64,000 bases of DNA from Paraburkholderia bryophila (GTDB taxonomy: Bacteria > Pseudomonadota > Gammaproteobacteria > Burkholderiales > Burkholderiaceae), in NCBI RefSeq assembly GCF_013409255.1, contig NZ_JACCAS010000001.1, positions 806,001 through 870,000 on the forward strand. The letters run 5' to 3'. Positions 51,835 to 60,970 of this stretch are shown here, piece after piece (within the stretch, counting starts at the first letter, position 1; each line of letters begins with the position of its first letter). The position numbers and the translations under genes are program-made. Under the pieces are notes generated by a model, which had not been told where the DNA came from, ran no database searches, and saw nothing but the letters and a program-made list of their open reading frames with translations.

Positions 51835-53778
51835 CTACTCCCGTTGCCGCACATAACGTCCCGGCGCCGGCTCGATCACCGGATAGTCCGCCGAACCGGC
51901 CGCCGCGCGCGGCTTAACCTTTTTGCCGCCGTACTGGTCGAGCCACGTGGTCCATTCGGGCCACCAGCTGCCGGGCACTTCAGTTGCCGCGTCGAGCCAT
52001 GCGTCGGCGCTTCCCGGCAGCGTCTTCGCATCGCCTTCCAGCATCCAGAAATTGCGCTTCTTCTTGGCCGGCGGATTGATCACGCCCGCGATGTGACCCG
52101 ACGCGCCGAGCACGAATTTCAACGGCCCGGCGAGCAACGGCACCGACGCATACGCCGTTTGCCACGGCACGATATGGTCTTCGCGTGAACCGTAGATGAA
52201 GGTCGGCACGTCGATCTTCGACAGATCGACCGGCTCGCCGCAGGTGGTCAACGCACCCGGCTCGCGCAGACGATTCTCGAGATACGTGTTGCGCAGATAC
52301 CAGACGTACATCGGACCCGGCAGGCTGGTCGAGTCGCTGTTCCAGTACAGCAGATCGAACGGCACCGGCGTGCGACCTTTGAGGTAGTTGTCGACGACGT
52401 AGTTCCACACCAGATCGTTCGGCCGCAAGAACGAGAACGTGTTGGCGAATTCGAGACCGCGCATCAGGCCCGGCTTCGCGCCGCCCTTGCCGCCGATGGT
52501 CTGCTCGCGCATCTGCACATGTTGCTCGTCGACGAACACGTCGAGCACGCCCGTGTCGGTGAAGTCGAGCATAGCGGTGAGCAAGGTCATGGACGCGGCC
52601 GGATGTTCGCCGCGCGCCGCGGCCACTGCCAGCGCGGTGGCGAGCATCGTGCCGCCCACGCAGAAACCGAGCGTGTTGATCTGCTCACGGCCGCTGATCT
52701 TGCTGACCGTCTCAATCGCGGTCAGCACGCCCTCGCCGATGTAGTCGTCCCACGTTTTATGCGCGATCGACTGATCCGCATTGCGCCACGAAATCAGGAA
52801 CACCTGGTGCCCCGAATCGAGCCCGTGCGCGACCAGCGAATTCTCCGGCTGCAGATCGAGAATGTAGAACTTGTTGATGCAAGGCGGCACGATCAGCAAA
52901 GGCCGCTCGCGCACGGTGGCCGTGCGCGGCTTGTACTGGATCACCTGCATCAGCTCGTTTTCGAACACGACCGAGCCTTCGGTGTTCGCGAGGTTCTCGC
53001 CGACCACGAAACGCGATTCGTCGGTCTGCGAAATCTTGCCGCGCTGCAAGTCGCCGAGCAGGTTCATCACGCCCTGGCGCAAGCTCTCGCCCTTGCTGTC
53101 CAGCAAGGTTTTTTGCGCTTCCGGATTCAACGCGAAGAAGTTGCTCGGCGAGGCCGCGGCGGTCCACTGCTGGACCGCGAAACGGACCCGTTCGCGCACC
53201 TTCGGATCGGTGTCGAGCGCGTCGACCATTTCCTGCAGATAGCGTGCGTTCAACAGATACCAGGCGGCGGTAAACGCGTAGGCCGGCGCTGCGCTCCATG
53301 CGTCGGAACTGAAGCGGCGATCCTTGAGTTCGGGGGACTTGACGGCCGACGACGTGGCTTGCTGGATCAACTCCAGTGCCTCACGCGAATAATCGGCCTG
53401 CAGCTTTTGCAGCCGCTCAGAAGGAATCGCGGCGCTCGGAATATTCAACCCGGCGAAAGATGGCAGCGACGGCATGCCGCCCGCGGCCAGCTTGCTGAAG
53501 TCGGGCATGCCAGGGAACGACGGCATTGGCGGCAAACCGAATCCCGCCATGGGCGGCACGCCCATTTGCGGCATGTTCGCGATAGAGGGCATCTGCGGCA
53601 TGGCGAACGGCAAGCCGTTGCCGCCCGGCGGCGTACCGACCGAACGCCACGCATTCATCCACAGGTCGAGTAATTGCTGCATGCCTGCGGCCGGCGTTGC
53701 ACCGCTCGTACCGGCCTGCTGCGTCTGCTCCTTCGAGGAGTCCGTGCTGGGGGAAGCTGAGGAATGTGATGCTGCCAT
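51835..53778 (-). CDS. phaC: Class I poly(R)-hydroxyalkanoic acid synthase
   Basis: 647 residues. The alpha/beta-hydrolase catalytic part has nucleophile Cys373 in the lipase-like box GFCVGGT, Asp534 in GSREDHIVPW and His562 in GASGHIAGVINPP. PhaC polymerises 3-hydroxybutyryl-CoA on granules. The N-terminal region carries a Pro/Met-rich stretch (about 57-115: PFAMPQMPSIANMPQMGVPP, then FPGMPDFSKL), so it is longer than the roughly 590-residue Cupriavidus enzyme. The start ATG 53778 is chosen at MAASHSSASP; the ribosome site (AGCAGG) is modest and upstream frame lacks similarity. It heads phaC-phaA-phaB-phaR. Confidence 0.95.
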   Translation of the reverse strand: MAASHSSASPSTDSSKEQTQQAGTSGATPAAGMQQLLDLWMNAWRSVGTPPGGNGLPFAMPQMPSIANMPQMGVPPMAGFGLPPMPSFPGMPDFSKLAAGGMPSLPSFAGLNIPSAAIPSERLQKLQADYSREALELIQQATSSAVKSPELKDRRFSSDAWSAAPAYAFTAAWYLLNARYLQEMVDALDTDPKVRERVRFAVQQWTAAASPSNFFALNPEAQKTLLDSKGESLRQGVMNLLGDLQRGKISQTDESRFVVGENLANTEGSVVFENELMQVIQYKPRTATVRERPLLIVPPCINKFYILDLQPENSLVAHGLDSGHQVFLISWRNADQSIAHKTWDDYIGEGVLTAIETVSKISGREQINTLGFCVGGTMLATALAVAAARGEHPAASMTLLTAMLDFTDTGVLDVFVDEQHVQMREQTIGGKGGAKPGLMRGLEFANTFSFLRPNDLVWNYVVDNYLKGRTPVPFDLLYWNSDSTSLPGPMYVWYLRNTYLENRLREPGALTTCGEPVDLSKIDVPTFIYGSREDHIVPWQTAYASVPLLAGPLKFVLGASGHIAGVINPPAKKKRNFWMLEGDAKTLPGSADAWLDAATEVPGSWWPEWTTWLDQYGGKKVKPRAAAGSADYPVIEPAPGRYVRQRE

Positions 53779-54029
53779 GCCTGCTTTTGACCGGTAAGTC
53801 CTTGCGGACGGGTTGAGAGGCAGGTTCGTGCGCAAGTGGGCGATTGCTCGCGACCTCGTCACGCCCTGTCCTGCACGAGGAGCCGTGAGGAACATTCTTG
53901 CTCCCCATCGCAAGGCATGTCAATGCTTGTTCCCGATTTTGCCGCAGTGCGATAGTTTTTTAATTATCGTTTTCCCTGTGTAGAAGATCGCGCTTTTGCG
54001 ACATGAATGAACCGAAGTGCAAACAGGCG

Positions 54030-54053
54030 AAAAAAGCTCCCATAGAGCATGGG
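54030..54053 (-). terminator. Possible terminator of the rluD-pgeF unit
   Basis: On the reverse strand CCCAT pairs with ATGGG around a five-base loop, followed by AGC and six T. The stem is short, so confidence is moderate. It lies 250 bases beyond the pgeF stop and before the phaC gene. Confidence 0.4.
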
Positions 54054-54101
54054 CTTATGTGTGTTTATCCGTTCGCGTGTGACGCTTTTTTGCGGCAGTT
54101 T

Positions 54102-54113
54102 TGCGCTAGCGCA
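54102..54113. promoter_or_regulatory. Perfect 12-bp palindrome upstream of phaC
   Basis: TGCGCTAGCGCA is self-complementary and sits about 320 bases upstream of the phaC start. It could be an operator, for example for PhaR. This is only inferred from symmetry and position. Confidence 0.3.
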
Positions 54114-54232
54114 GAGAATTCCGGCAGTGCAGCAAAATAGCGGACCGCGTCTCCGAATAAACCCTCATACGCAGGTCCGTAGGAATGGGCCGCGTGCTTC
54201 CCGACAGGCGTTCCGGCGAGCCCCAAACGCAG

Positions 54233-54296
54233 CACGCCCGCATGATCGCGCCGGTGAAACAAGGCGTGGTCATGCGGGCGTGAGCGGCTAGTTTTT
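54233..54296 (+). terminator. Orphan hairpin with T-run, forward strand
   Basis: CACGCCCGCATGA (54233-54245) pairs perfectly with TCATGCGGGCGTG (54270-54282); after eight bases comes a run of six T (54291-54296). On the forward strand there is no gene upstream to terminate, since pgeF and phaC both run in reverse. It could end an unseen small RNA, or hinder read-through from pgeF. Confidence 0.5.
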
Positions 54297-54305
54297 TCTG
54301 TTGAT

Positions 54306-55163
54306 CTAGTCGGCGATCTTATTGGCCTGATCGTCCAGCCAGATCAGCGCGGCCATACGGCCGGTCTCGCGATCGCGGCGATAGGAATAGAAACGATCGC
54401 GTTGCGTCACGGTGCAAAGATCACCGCCGACCACGCGCGTCACACCGAGCCGCTGCAAACGCAAACGCGCCAGCGCCGGCAGATCGGCGAAGTATTTACC
54501 CGGATTGTGCGGATGCTCGACGAACGCATTCGCCGTCGCCTCGCGTTGTGCGCCGTCCACGCCGTTCATGAAGGCGTCACGCACGTCTGCACCGACCTCG
54601 AATGCATCGGGCCCGATCGACGGGCCAAGATAAGCGTGCAATGCGCTCGTCTCGACACCCGCGAGTTCGGCGACGCGCTGCGCCGTCTGTTCGACGATGC
54701 CCGCCGCCAGGCCACGCCAACCTGCGTGCGCCGCGCCGACCGCGCGGCCTGCTTCGTCGCAGAACAGCACCGGCATGCAGTCGGCCACCATTACCACGCA
54801 AACGGTGCCGGGACGATCGGTGATGCTCGCATCGGCGCGCGTCGGCGCATCGCTCGCGTGACGCTGCGCCAGCACGTCTTCCGCTCGCACTATCCCCGCG
54901 CCGTGAATCTGCTCGAGCCACGCGGCCTCGCTCACGCCGGCGAGCGTCAGCAGCCGCGCGCGATTGATCGCGACCGCGGCCGGATCGTCGCCGGCTTTCA
55001 TGCCCAGATTCAAACCGCCGGGCTGCTCCGCGCCGTCCTGCCAGCGGCCGAACGGCGGCAGACTCACGCCGCCGTTGCGCGTGGTGACCAGCGCGCGCAC
55101 GCGCGGCGACACGTTCCACGCGGGCTGCACGAGATCGGCAAAGCTCAGTTCCGGCACACTCAT
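54306..55163 (-). CDS. pgeF: Purine nucleoside phosphorylase / polyphenol oxidase family (YfiH, PgeF)
   Basis: 285 residues of the YfiH/laccase-domain family. Motifs: [44 protein letters not shown] with metal-ligand Cys, [15 protein letters not shown] with His, and [14 protein letters not shown]. Family members bind zinc and act on purine nucleosides; E. coli YfiH has been linked to peptidoglycan editing. The ATG overlaps the rluD stop by four bases (ATGA), so the two are translated together. This pairing is standard in proteobacteria. ATG 55163 (MSVPELS) is chosen for the overlap. Confidence 0.92.
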   Translation of the reverse strand: MSVPELSFADLVQPAWNVSPRVRALVTTRNGGVSLPPFGRWQDGAEQPGGLNLGMKAGDDPAAVAINRARLLTLAGVSEAAWLEQIHGAGIVRAEDVLAQRHASDAPTRADASITDRPGTVCVVMVADCMPVLFCDEAGRAVGAAHAGWRGLAAGIVEQTAQRVAELAGVETSALHAYLGPSIGPDAFEVGADVRDAFMNGVDGAQREATANAFVEHPHNPGKYFADLPALARLRLQRLGVTRVVGGDLCTVTQRDRFYSYRRDRETGRMAALIWLDDQANKIAD

Positions 55164-56497
55164 GCGCGATCGTCCTTGTCGTGGGGACCGGCTTCGTCCT
55201 GATCGTCGTCGCCGTGGTCGTCGTCGCCGGGTTCGTCGCCGTGGTCGTCGTGGTCGTCGTCCGCGTCGTCGTGGTCGAGCGCACCGTCTTCGTCGGCATC
55301 GCCGTCGAGCGACGCGTCGTAGTCGTCGTCCTCGTAGTAGGTCTCGTCGAACTCGCCCGCGTCGTCGCGCCCGAGACCCAAGGCCACCGACAACGCCTCC
55401 ATGTCCTCCGGCACATTGGCGCGCCAGTTCATCGTGCGGCCGGTTTTCGGATGCGTCAGCCCCAGCCGCCATGCATGCAGCGCCTGACGCGCGAAGCCGC
55501 CGGGCAGCGGCTTGACCGAGCGCTTGCCGCGCGCGTGCCCATACACCGGATCGCCCAGCAGCGGATGCCCGATATGCGCGCAATGCACCCGAATCTGATG
55601 GGTGCGGCCGGTTTCCAGATCGCAGGTAATCGCGGTCACCGGCTGGCGCTCCCAGATCGCCGTTTCGACGCGCCGGAAATGCGTGCGCGCCGGTTTGCCC
55701 GTCGCGCCCGTCACCACCGCCATGCGGGTGCGTTCACGCGGATCGCGGCCGATTGGCGCGTCGATCGTGCCGCTCTCGGGCATGTTGCCCCACACCAGCG
55801 CGAGATACCGGCGCTTCACCGTGTGTGCCTGCAACTGGCGCACCAGATCGGTTTGCGCCTCGAGCGTGCGCGCCACCACCATCAGCCCGGAGGTTTCCTT
55901 GTCGAGCCGGTGCACGATGCCCGCGCGCGGCAAGCCCGCCGCCGCGTCGCCGTAGCGGTACAGCAGGCCGTTCAGGAGCGTGCCGCTCCAGTTGCCGGCA
56001 GCCGGATGCACGACCATGCCGGCCGGCTTGTTGATGACCACCAGCGTATCGTCTTCATAGACGATCTCGAGCGGCACCGGCTCCGGCGTGAACGCGAGCT
56101 GTTCGGGCAGCAGATCCGGCACGAGTTCGATGGTCGCGCCGAGCGGCACCGGCTGGCGGATCTTCGCGGGCTTACCGTCGATCCGCACGCGCTCCGCCTC
56201 GATCCAGCTCTGCAGCCGGTTGCGCGAGAACTCGGGGAATACCCTCGCCAGCACCTTGTCGAGCCGGTCGCCGGCCATTTCGTCGGGCACGACGATGTAG
56301 CGCGGGGTCTCGTCCGTGACGCGGTTAGCCACCGTCGGCACAAGGCTTTGCGGGTCGACGGCGTCTAGCGCGTCGCTGCCGAGATCGTCGTCGAGGGAAT
56401 CGACGCCCAACGCGTCGGACGGGTCAGCGCTTACGCTATAATCTTTGTTGCTATTCCCGGCACCGGTTGCGGTACCTGGAGTATTTGAGCGGGTCAT
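55160..56497 (-). CDS. rluD: 23S rRNA pseudouridine synthase RluD with acidic tail
   Basis: 445 residues. An acidic N-terminal extension (about 20-60) is followed by the S4 RNA-binding domain ([20 protein letters not shown]) and the RluA-type catalytic domain. The catalytic Asp199 is in [18 protein letters not shown], with [20 protein letters not shown] downstream. RluD modifies the helix 69 uridines of 23S rRNA. The C-terminal about 75 residues are Asp/His/Glu-rich ([20 protein letters not shown]), absent from E. coli RluD (326 residues). The gene overlaps pgeF by four bases and is divergent from bamD with only 38 bases between starts. Confidence 0.94.
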   Translation of the reverse strand: MTRSNTPGTATGAGNSNKDYSVSADPSDALGVDSLDDDLGSDALDAVDPQSLVPTVANRVTDETPRYIVVPDEMAGDRLDKVLARVFPEFSRNRLQSWIEAERVRIDGKPAKIRQPVPLGATIELVPDLLPEQLAFTPEPVPLEIVYEDDTLVVINKPAGMVVHPAAGNWSGTLLNGLLYRYGDAAAGLPRAGIVHRLDKETSGLMVVARTLEAQTDLVRQLQAHTVKRRYLALVWGNMPESGTIDAPIGRDPRERTRMAVVTGATGKPARTHFRRVETAIWERQPVTAITCDLETGRTHQIRVHCAHIGHPLLGDPVYGHARGKRSVKPLPGGFARQALHAWRLGLTHPKTGRTMNWRANVPEDMEALSVALGLGRDDAGEFDETYYEDDDYDASLDGDADEDGALDHDDADDDHDDHGDEPGDDDHGDDDQDEAGPHDKDDRA

Positions 56498-56535
56498 TGA
56501 GTCTGGGTCACCTGGACGTAAAGCTAGACTGGAAA

Positions 56536-57396
56536 ATGCGAGCCTTGAACACCATCACTAAAGCGGCGATCAATTTGGCGGCCATCAAGAAGGCGGCCCG
56601 TAAAGTGGCCGGATACATTGCGTGTGCCGCAGCCGTCGCCGTTGTTGCGGCTTGTCACGGCCTGCCGGAGAAGACCGACGAAACGGCAACGTGGAACAAC
56701 AACAAATTATATACGGAGGCGAACGACGCCTTGAGCGGTGGTGATTTCGGCAAGTGCGCGAAGTACTTCGAAATGCTCGAGGGGCGTGACCCGTTCGGCC
56801 ACTTCGCGCAGCAGGCGCAGATCAACGTGGCGTACTGCAACTGGAAAGATAACGAAAACGCCGCCGCCGACCAGGCGATCGACCGCTTCATCCAGCTGCA
56901 CCCGGATCACCCGGACATCGCCTACGCGTACTACCTGAAGGGCATGATCCACTTCAACGACGACCTCGGTCTGTTCGGCCGCTTTTCCGGCCAGGACATG
57001 AGCGAGCGCGATCCGAAGTCGCTGCGCGAGTCGTATGACGCGTTCAAGATCGTGGTCGACAAGTACCCGAACAGCAAGTACGCACCGGACGCCGCGCAAC
57101 GCATGCGCTATATCGTGAACGCGCTGGCGTCGCACGAAGTCCACGCGGCGGATTACTACTACCGCCGTGGCGCATATGTCGCCGCGATCAACCGCGCGCA
57201 ACTGGCGCTGACGCAATACAAGAACGCGCCGGCTATTGAAGACGCACTGCACATCATGATGCTGTCGTACCAGAAGCTGAACCAGCCGCAACTGGCCGAC
57301 GACACCAAGCGCGTGCTGGCCGGCACCTTCCCCGACAGCCCGTACATCACGGGTCATGCACGGCCGGGTAAGGAAAAGTCGTGGTGGCAGTTCTAA
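56536..57396 (+). CDS. bamD: Outer membrane assembly factor BamD
   Basis: 286 residues. A lipoprotein signal ends in the lipobox VAVVAAC, with acylated Cys40, so it is anchored to the inner leaflet of the outer membrane. Five TPR-like helix pairs follow, recognisable in [40 protein letters not shown] and [18 protein letters not shown]. BamD is the essential partner of BamA in beta-barrel insertion. GGAAA precedes ATG 56536. The gene is divergent from rluD and ends at a strong bidirectional terminator. All features are normal. Confidence 0.95.
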   Translation: MRALNTITKAAINLAAIKKAARKVAGYIACAAAVAVVAACHGLPEKTDETATWNNNKLYTEANDALSGGDFGKCAKYFEMLEGRDPFGHFAQQAQINVAYCNWKDNENAAADQAIDRFIQLHPDHPDIAYAYYLKGMIHFNDDLGLFGRFSGQDMSERDPKSLRESYDAFKIVVDKYPNSKYAPDAAQRMRYIVNALASHEVHAADYYYRRGAYVAAINRAQLALTQYKNAPAIEDALHIMMLSYQKLNQPQLADDTKRVLAGTFPDSPYITGHARPGKEKSWWQF

Positions 57397-57439
57397 GCCG
57401 CACCACGGCACGCTGAAATTAAGCGTCAGCCTGGAATGA

Positions 57440-57474
57440 AAAAACGCCACGACCCAAGGTCGTGGCGTTTTTGT
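57440..57474. terminator. Bidirectional rho-independent terminator
   Basis: AAAAACGCCACGACC pairs with GGTCGTGGCGTTTTT around a short loop. It separates the convergent bamD and rlmD genes, with a T-run on both strands. Confidence 0.92.
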
Positions 57475-57561
57475 TTGTGCGGCTAGCTCGGCTTGTAGGA
57501 CTTGCAGGCCTGACTGCCCACCGATCAGCGCGGGCCAGCGGCGGCCCGGCGACCGCAGCGC

Positions 57562-58980
57562 TCAGTCCCGTTCGAACAGCGCAATCGACTCCACATGCGA
57601 CGTGTGCGGGAACATGTTCACCACGCCCGCGCCCACCAGCCGGTAGCCGGCATCGTGCACCAGCAGCCCCGCGTCGCGCGCGAGCGTTGCGGGCGCGCAG
57701 GAGACGTAGACGATGCGCTTCGGCAGCGGCCCATTGCCGCTCTGCGCAATCTCCACGAGCGCCCGGGCGACGGCCAGCGCGCCTTCGCGCGGCGGGTCGA
57801 TCAGGAATTTGTCGAAGTGGCCGAGCGCGCGGAAGTCGTCGGCGGTGACTTCGAACAGGTTGCGGCACGCAAACGACGTATGTCCGGCCACACCGTTCAG
57901 CTCAGCATTCTCTAGCGCGCGCGAAGTCAGCGCCTCGCTGCCTTCGATCCCCACCACCTCCCGCGTAATCCGCGCGAGCGGCAGCGTGAAATTGCCGATC
58001 CCGCAGAACAGATCGAGCACCCGATCGGACCGCGCCGGCGCCAGCAACCGCAACGCGCGGCTGATCAGTACGCGGTTGATCGCGTGATTCACCTGGGTGA
58101 AATCGGTCGGTTTGAACGGCATGCGGATGCCGTATTCCGGCAGCGTGTAGTCGAGCTGCTGGTCGAGCGGATAGAACGGCGCGGCCGTTTCCGGGCCGCC
58201 CGGCTGCAGCCACCACTGCACCTTGTGCTGGTCGGCGAAATCGCGCAGCACCTGTTCGTCGGCCTCGGTAAGCGGCGCCAGGATGCGCAGCACCATGGCG
58301 GTGACCGACGAACCTACCGCCAGCTCGATCTGCGGCATACGCTCGTAAATCGATAGCTTGCGGATCATGAAGCGCAGCGGCATCAGCATGGCCGATATAT
58401 GCGGCGGCAGCACCTCGCAGGTCTTCATGTCGGCGATATCGCTGCTTTTCTTCTCGTGAAAGCCGATCCGCATGCCGCCCTTTTCGGGCAGGAAACGCAC
58501 CGCCAGACGGGCGCGATAGCGATAACCCCAAGCCGGGCCATGAATCGGCCGGAACACGGTTTCCGGACGCAGCTTCGCCAGATGCTGCAGATTGTCCTCG
58601 AGCACGCGTTGCTTGACGGCGACCTGCGCGCGGATGTCGAGATGCTGCATCGAACAGCCGCCGCAGGTATCGAAGTAGCGGCATTTAGGCTGCGTGCGGA
58701 TCACGCTTTCGCGCAATACCTGCACGACCTCGGCTTGCTCGAATTTCGCCTTGCTGCGATGCGTCGAATAGCTGACGCGCTCGCCGGGCAATGCGCCTTC
58801 GACAAAAATCACCTTGCCGGGCGTGCCGTCTTCGGTCTCGACGCGGCCGACGCCGCGCGCTTCCATATCGAGCGAAACGATTTCAATGACCGGCTCGTTG
58901 CCGGTGACGACGAGTGCGGGCGCCGGCCGGGACGACTTCTGTCGCTTCGGCGAGCGACGATGGGGGGCAGTTCGGGACAC
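57562..58980 (-). CDS. rlmD: 23S rRNA (uracil-1939-C5)-methyltransferase RlmD
   Basis: 472 residues. An N-terminal TRAM domain (about 28-95) is followed by the 4Fe-4S cysteines C100, C106 and C109 in CRYFDTCGGC, with C188 as fourth ligand, matching E. coli C81/C87/C90/C162. The SAM-binding core is VLDLFCGIGNFTLPLA, and the catalytic nucleophile is the Cys in VYVSCAPATLARD. It methylates U1939 using SAM. The first 25 residues form a basic tail. A divergent gap with the next operon follows upstream. All cluster ligands are present. Confidence 0.94.
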   Translation of the reverse strand: MSRTAPHRRSPKRQKSSRPAPALVVTGNEPVIEIVSLDMEARGVGRVETEDGTPGKVIFVEGALPGERVSYSTHRSKAKFEQAEVVQVLRESVIRTQPKCRYFDTCGGCSMQHLDIRAQVAVKQRVLEDNLQHLAKLRPETVFRPIHGPAWGYRYRARLAVRFLPEKGGMRIGFHEKKSSDIADMKTCEVLPPHISAMLMPLRFMIRKLSIYERMPQIELAVGSSVTAMVLRILAPLTEADEQVLRDFADQHKVQWWLQPGGPETAAPFYPLDQQLDYTLPEYGIRMPFKPTDFTQVNHAINRVLISRALRLLAPARSDRVLDLFCGIGNFTLPLARITREVVGIEGSEALTSRALENAELNGVAGHTSFACRNLFEVTADDFRALGHFDKFLIDPPREGALAVARALVEIAQSGNGPLPKRIVYVSCAPATLARDAGLLVHDAGYRLVGAGVVNMFPHTSHVESIALFERD

Positions 58981-59095
58981 CTGCGACTTCCTGACAAACT
59001 TGGGGGAAGGCGAGATTGTAGACGAAGCGCCCGCCTTGCCAGCGATTCGGGAAACGAAGCGCCAACGGCGAGCGGGCTAGCGGGCTATCGGCCTG

Positions 59096-59872
59096 CTACT
59101 GATCGAACGCCGCCAGGTACTCGGCCCATTGCGGCGCTGCTTCCTGCGCGAGCGCATTTTTCACCAGATTGATTTCGTCGGCATATTCTTCGGCGGAAAA
59201 CGCGCCGCGAATCAGCTGGAACCGGCAATACAGCAGGTAAGTATTCACGACGTCGGTTTCGCAGTAATTGCGGATTTCTTCGATCCGCCCTTCCTGGTAG
59301 GCGTGCCACACCTGGCTACCGTCCATGCCCATCTTGCCGGGGAAGCCGCACATCTTGGCGAGCGCGTCGAGCGGCGCGTTGGCGCGCGCCTGGTACATGG
59401 CGAGCACGTCCATCAGATCCGTGTGACGCGCATGGTAGCGGCTGATGTAGTTGTTCCACTTGAACTCGCGGTCGTCCTCGCCGAGATCCCAGAAGCGGGG
59501 AGCGGGAATGCCGTTGACCAGCGCCCGGTAGTTCAGCACCGGCAGATCGAAGCCGCCGCCGTTCCACGACACGAGCTGCGGCGTGTACTTCTCGATCACG
59601 CGATAGAACGATTGCACCAGCGCGGCTTCACCGTCTTGCAGTGTGCCGAGCGAGCGCACGCGGAAGCCGTTGTTGTCGCGGAATACGCAGGAAATCGCCG
59701 CGACCCGTTGCAGGTGATGCGGCAGGAAATCGCCGCCGGTCTTTTCGCGGCGCGCGGCGAACGCGTGCTCGGCGACTTCGGCGTCGCTCAGTGTGGCGGG
59801 CAAATTGTCGAGGCGGCGAATGCCGGCGACATCGGGAATCGTCTCGATGTCGAATACAAGAATCGGTGTCAT
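59096..59872 (-). CDS. 3'-5' exonuclease, DNA polymerase B-like (DEDD)
   Basis: 258 residues. Exonuclease motif I is ILVFDIETIPD at the N-terminus; motif II is LVSWNGGGFDLPVLNYRAL (about 105); motif III is in NYCETDVVNTYLLYCRF (about 218). It belongs to predicted PolB-exonuclease-related proteins, standing alone without a polymerase. Substrate and role are untested; DNA or RNA trimming is likely. ATG 59872 is four bases after the rpoS stop, so the two are probably cotranscribed, which may link it to stationary phase. The MAFARTPFSRL frame upstream overlaps rpoS and is not used. Confidence 0.88.
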   Translation of the reverse strand: MTPILVFDIETIPDVAGIRRLDNLPATLSDAEVAEHAFAARREKTGGDFLPHHLQRVAAISCVFRDNNGFRVRSLGTLQDGEAALVQSFYRVIEKYTPQLVSWNGGGFDLPVLNYRALVNGIPAPRFWDLGEDDREFKWNNYISRYHARHTDLMDVLAMYQARANAPLDALAKMCGFPGKMGMDGSQVWHAYQEGRIEEIRNYCETDVVNTYLLYCRFQLIRGAFSAEEYADEINLVKNALAQEAAPQWAEYLAAFDQ

Positions 59873-59876
59873 CAGT

Positions 59877-60959
59877 CTAGAGAACGGCGTCCTTGCGAAC
59901 GCCATTAGAGGCGAAGAAGCGCTTCAAACGCACCAGCGCTTCCTGTTGGATCTGGCGCACACGCTCGCGCGTGAGGCCCATTTCGTCGGCCAGCTCTTCG
60001 AGCGTGGCGGGTTCGATGTGGTTGAGCCCGAAGCGGCGCTCGATCACATGACGATGTTTGTCCGACAGCCGCGCGAGCCACGCCCGCGTGAGCGTTTCCA
60101 GTTCGCGATGCTGGACTTCGGCGTCCGGCGACTGGCTTTGGTCGTCGGACAGCAAGTCGAGCAGGCTGCTGGCCGGATCGAGATCGAGCGGCGCGTCCAG
60201 CGACGCGGTGTGCTCGTTCAGCGCGAGGATGTCGGTGACTTCGTCGGTGGTCTTGCCGGTCAGATAGGCAATATCGTCGATGCTGGCGTCACGGCGCTCG
60301 GCCGCTTCGCCGGAGTTCATCGAATTCTTTTCCAGATGGCGCTTGGCGCGCAGCACCTGATTGAGCTCGCGAATCACGTGAACCGGCAAACGCACCGTGC
60401 GCGCCTGGTTCATGATCGCGCGCTCGATACTCTGGCGGATCCACCAGGTGGCGTAAGTCGAAAAGCGGAAGCCGCGCGTCGGATCGAATTTTTCGATCGC
60501 GTGCATCAGGCCGAGGTTGCCCTCTTCGATCAGATCGAGCAGCGGCACGCCGCGGTTCAGATAACCCTTGGCAATGCTGACCACGAGCCGCAAATTACGC
60601 TCGATCATGACCTGCCGCGCGTCGAACTCGCCGGCCTTCGCAAGACGCGAGTATTTCTGCTCTTCCTCGACGGTAAGCAGCGGCTTGACGCTAATGCGGT
60701 TCAGGTAGTGCTGAATGGTGTCGGCCGTCAGCTCGGCTTGCAACAGCGCGCGGAAATCGTCGGCGTCGGGTGCGGCTTCGGGCGTGCTTTCGCGGGCGTC
60801 GCCGCCCTCTTCCGCGCCGCTCTGACGCTCGTCGAGATCGCGCTCTTCGGCGATCTCTTCTTCCACTTCCGAAGCGCCGCTTTCCTCCACCGAAGCGGAT
60901 ACAGCTTGGCTGGTCTTTCCAGACTCGGCTTGCGGCGGGCGGCGCTTCGTTTTCGGCAT
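59877..60959 (-). CDS. rpoS: RNA polymerase sigma factor RpoS
   Basis: 360 residues. A long acidic N-terminal extension (about 1-70) precedes region 1.2 (DTIQHYLNRISVKPLLTVEE). Region 2 is VVSIAKGYLNRGVPLLDLIE and FDPTRGFRFSTYATWWIRQS; region 3 follows. Region 4 (HVIERRFGLNHIEPATLEEL, MGLTRERVRQIQQEALVRLK) is a -35 reading helix-turn-helix. RpoS directs general stress and stationary-phase transcription. Neighbours nlpD upstream and pcm-surE beyond are the classic rpoS locus; its main promoter in other bacteria lies inside nlpD. The exonuclease gene follows after four bases. Confidence 0.96.
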   Translation of the reverse strand: MPKTKRRPPQAESGKTSQAVSASVEESGASEVEEEIAEERDLDERQSGAEEGGDARESTPEAAPDADDFRALLQAELTADTIQHYLNRISVKPLLTVEEEQKYSRLAKAGEFDARQVMIERNLRLVVSIAKGYLNRGVPLLDLIEEGNLGLMHAIEKFDPTRGFRFSTYATWWIRQSIERAIMNQARTVRLPVHVIRELNQVLRAKRHLEKNSMNSGEAAERRDASIDDIAYLTGKTTDEVTDILALNEHTASLDAPLDLDPASSLLDLLSDDQSQSPDAEVQHRELETLTRAWLARLSDKHRHVIERRFGLNHIEPATLEELADEMGLTRERVRQIQQEALVRLKRFFASNGVRKDAVL

Positions 60960-60970
60960 GGTCGTTTCGC

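Larger units (their letters stand above)
53779..54305. other. Regulatory region between pgeF and phaC
   Basis: This 527-base gap should carry the phaC promoter (reverse strand). It contains a hairpin with T-run on the reverse strand (54030-54053), a perfect palindrome TGCGCTAGCGCA (54102-54113) and a long hairpin with forward T-run (54233-54296). The stretch around 53950-53980 is AT-rich and promoter-like. I see no convincing protein gene; a forward 80-codon frame at 54049 is Arg-rich and unlikely. Confidence 0.55.

Noticed and set aside
52519..53673. Forward frame of over 380 codons opposite phaC
   Set aside because: Antisense shadow of the PhaC coding sequence; composition dominated by Arg, His and Val.
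54049..54291. 80-codon forward frame upstream of phaC
   Set aside because: Arg/Pro-rich without ribosome site; its end lies inside the hairpin, so a non-coding RNA or no gene is more likely.
59096..60959. Fusion of exonuclease and rpoS
   Set aside because: A stop and a four-base gap separate the frames; the exonuclease start fits at 59872.
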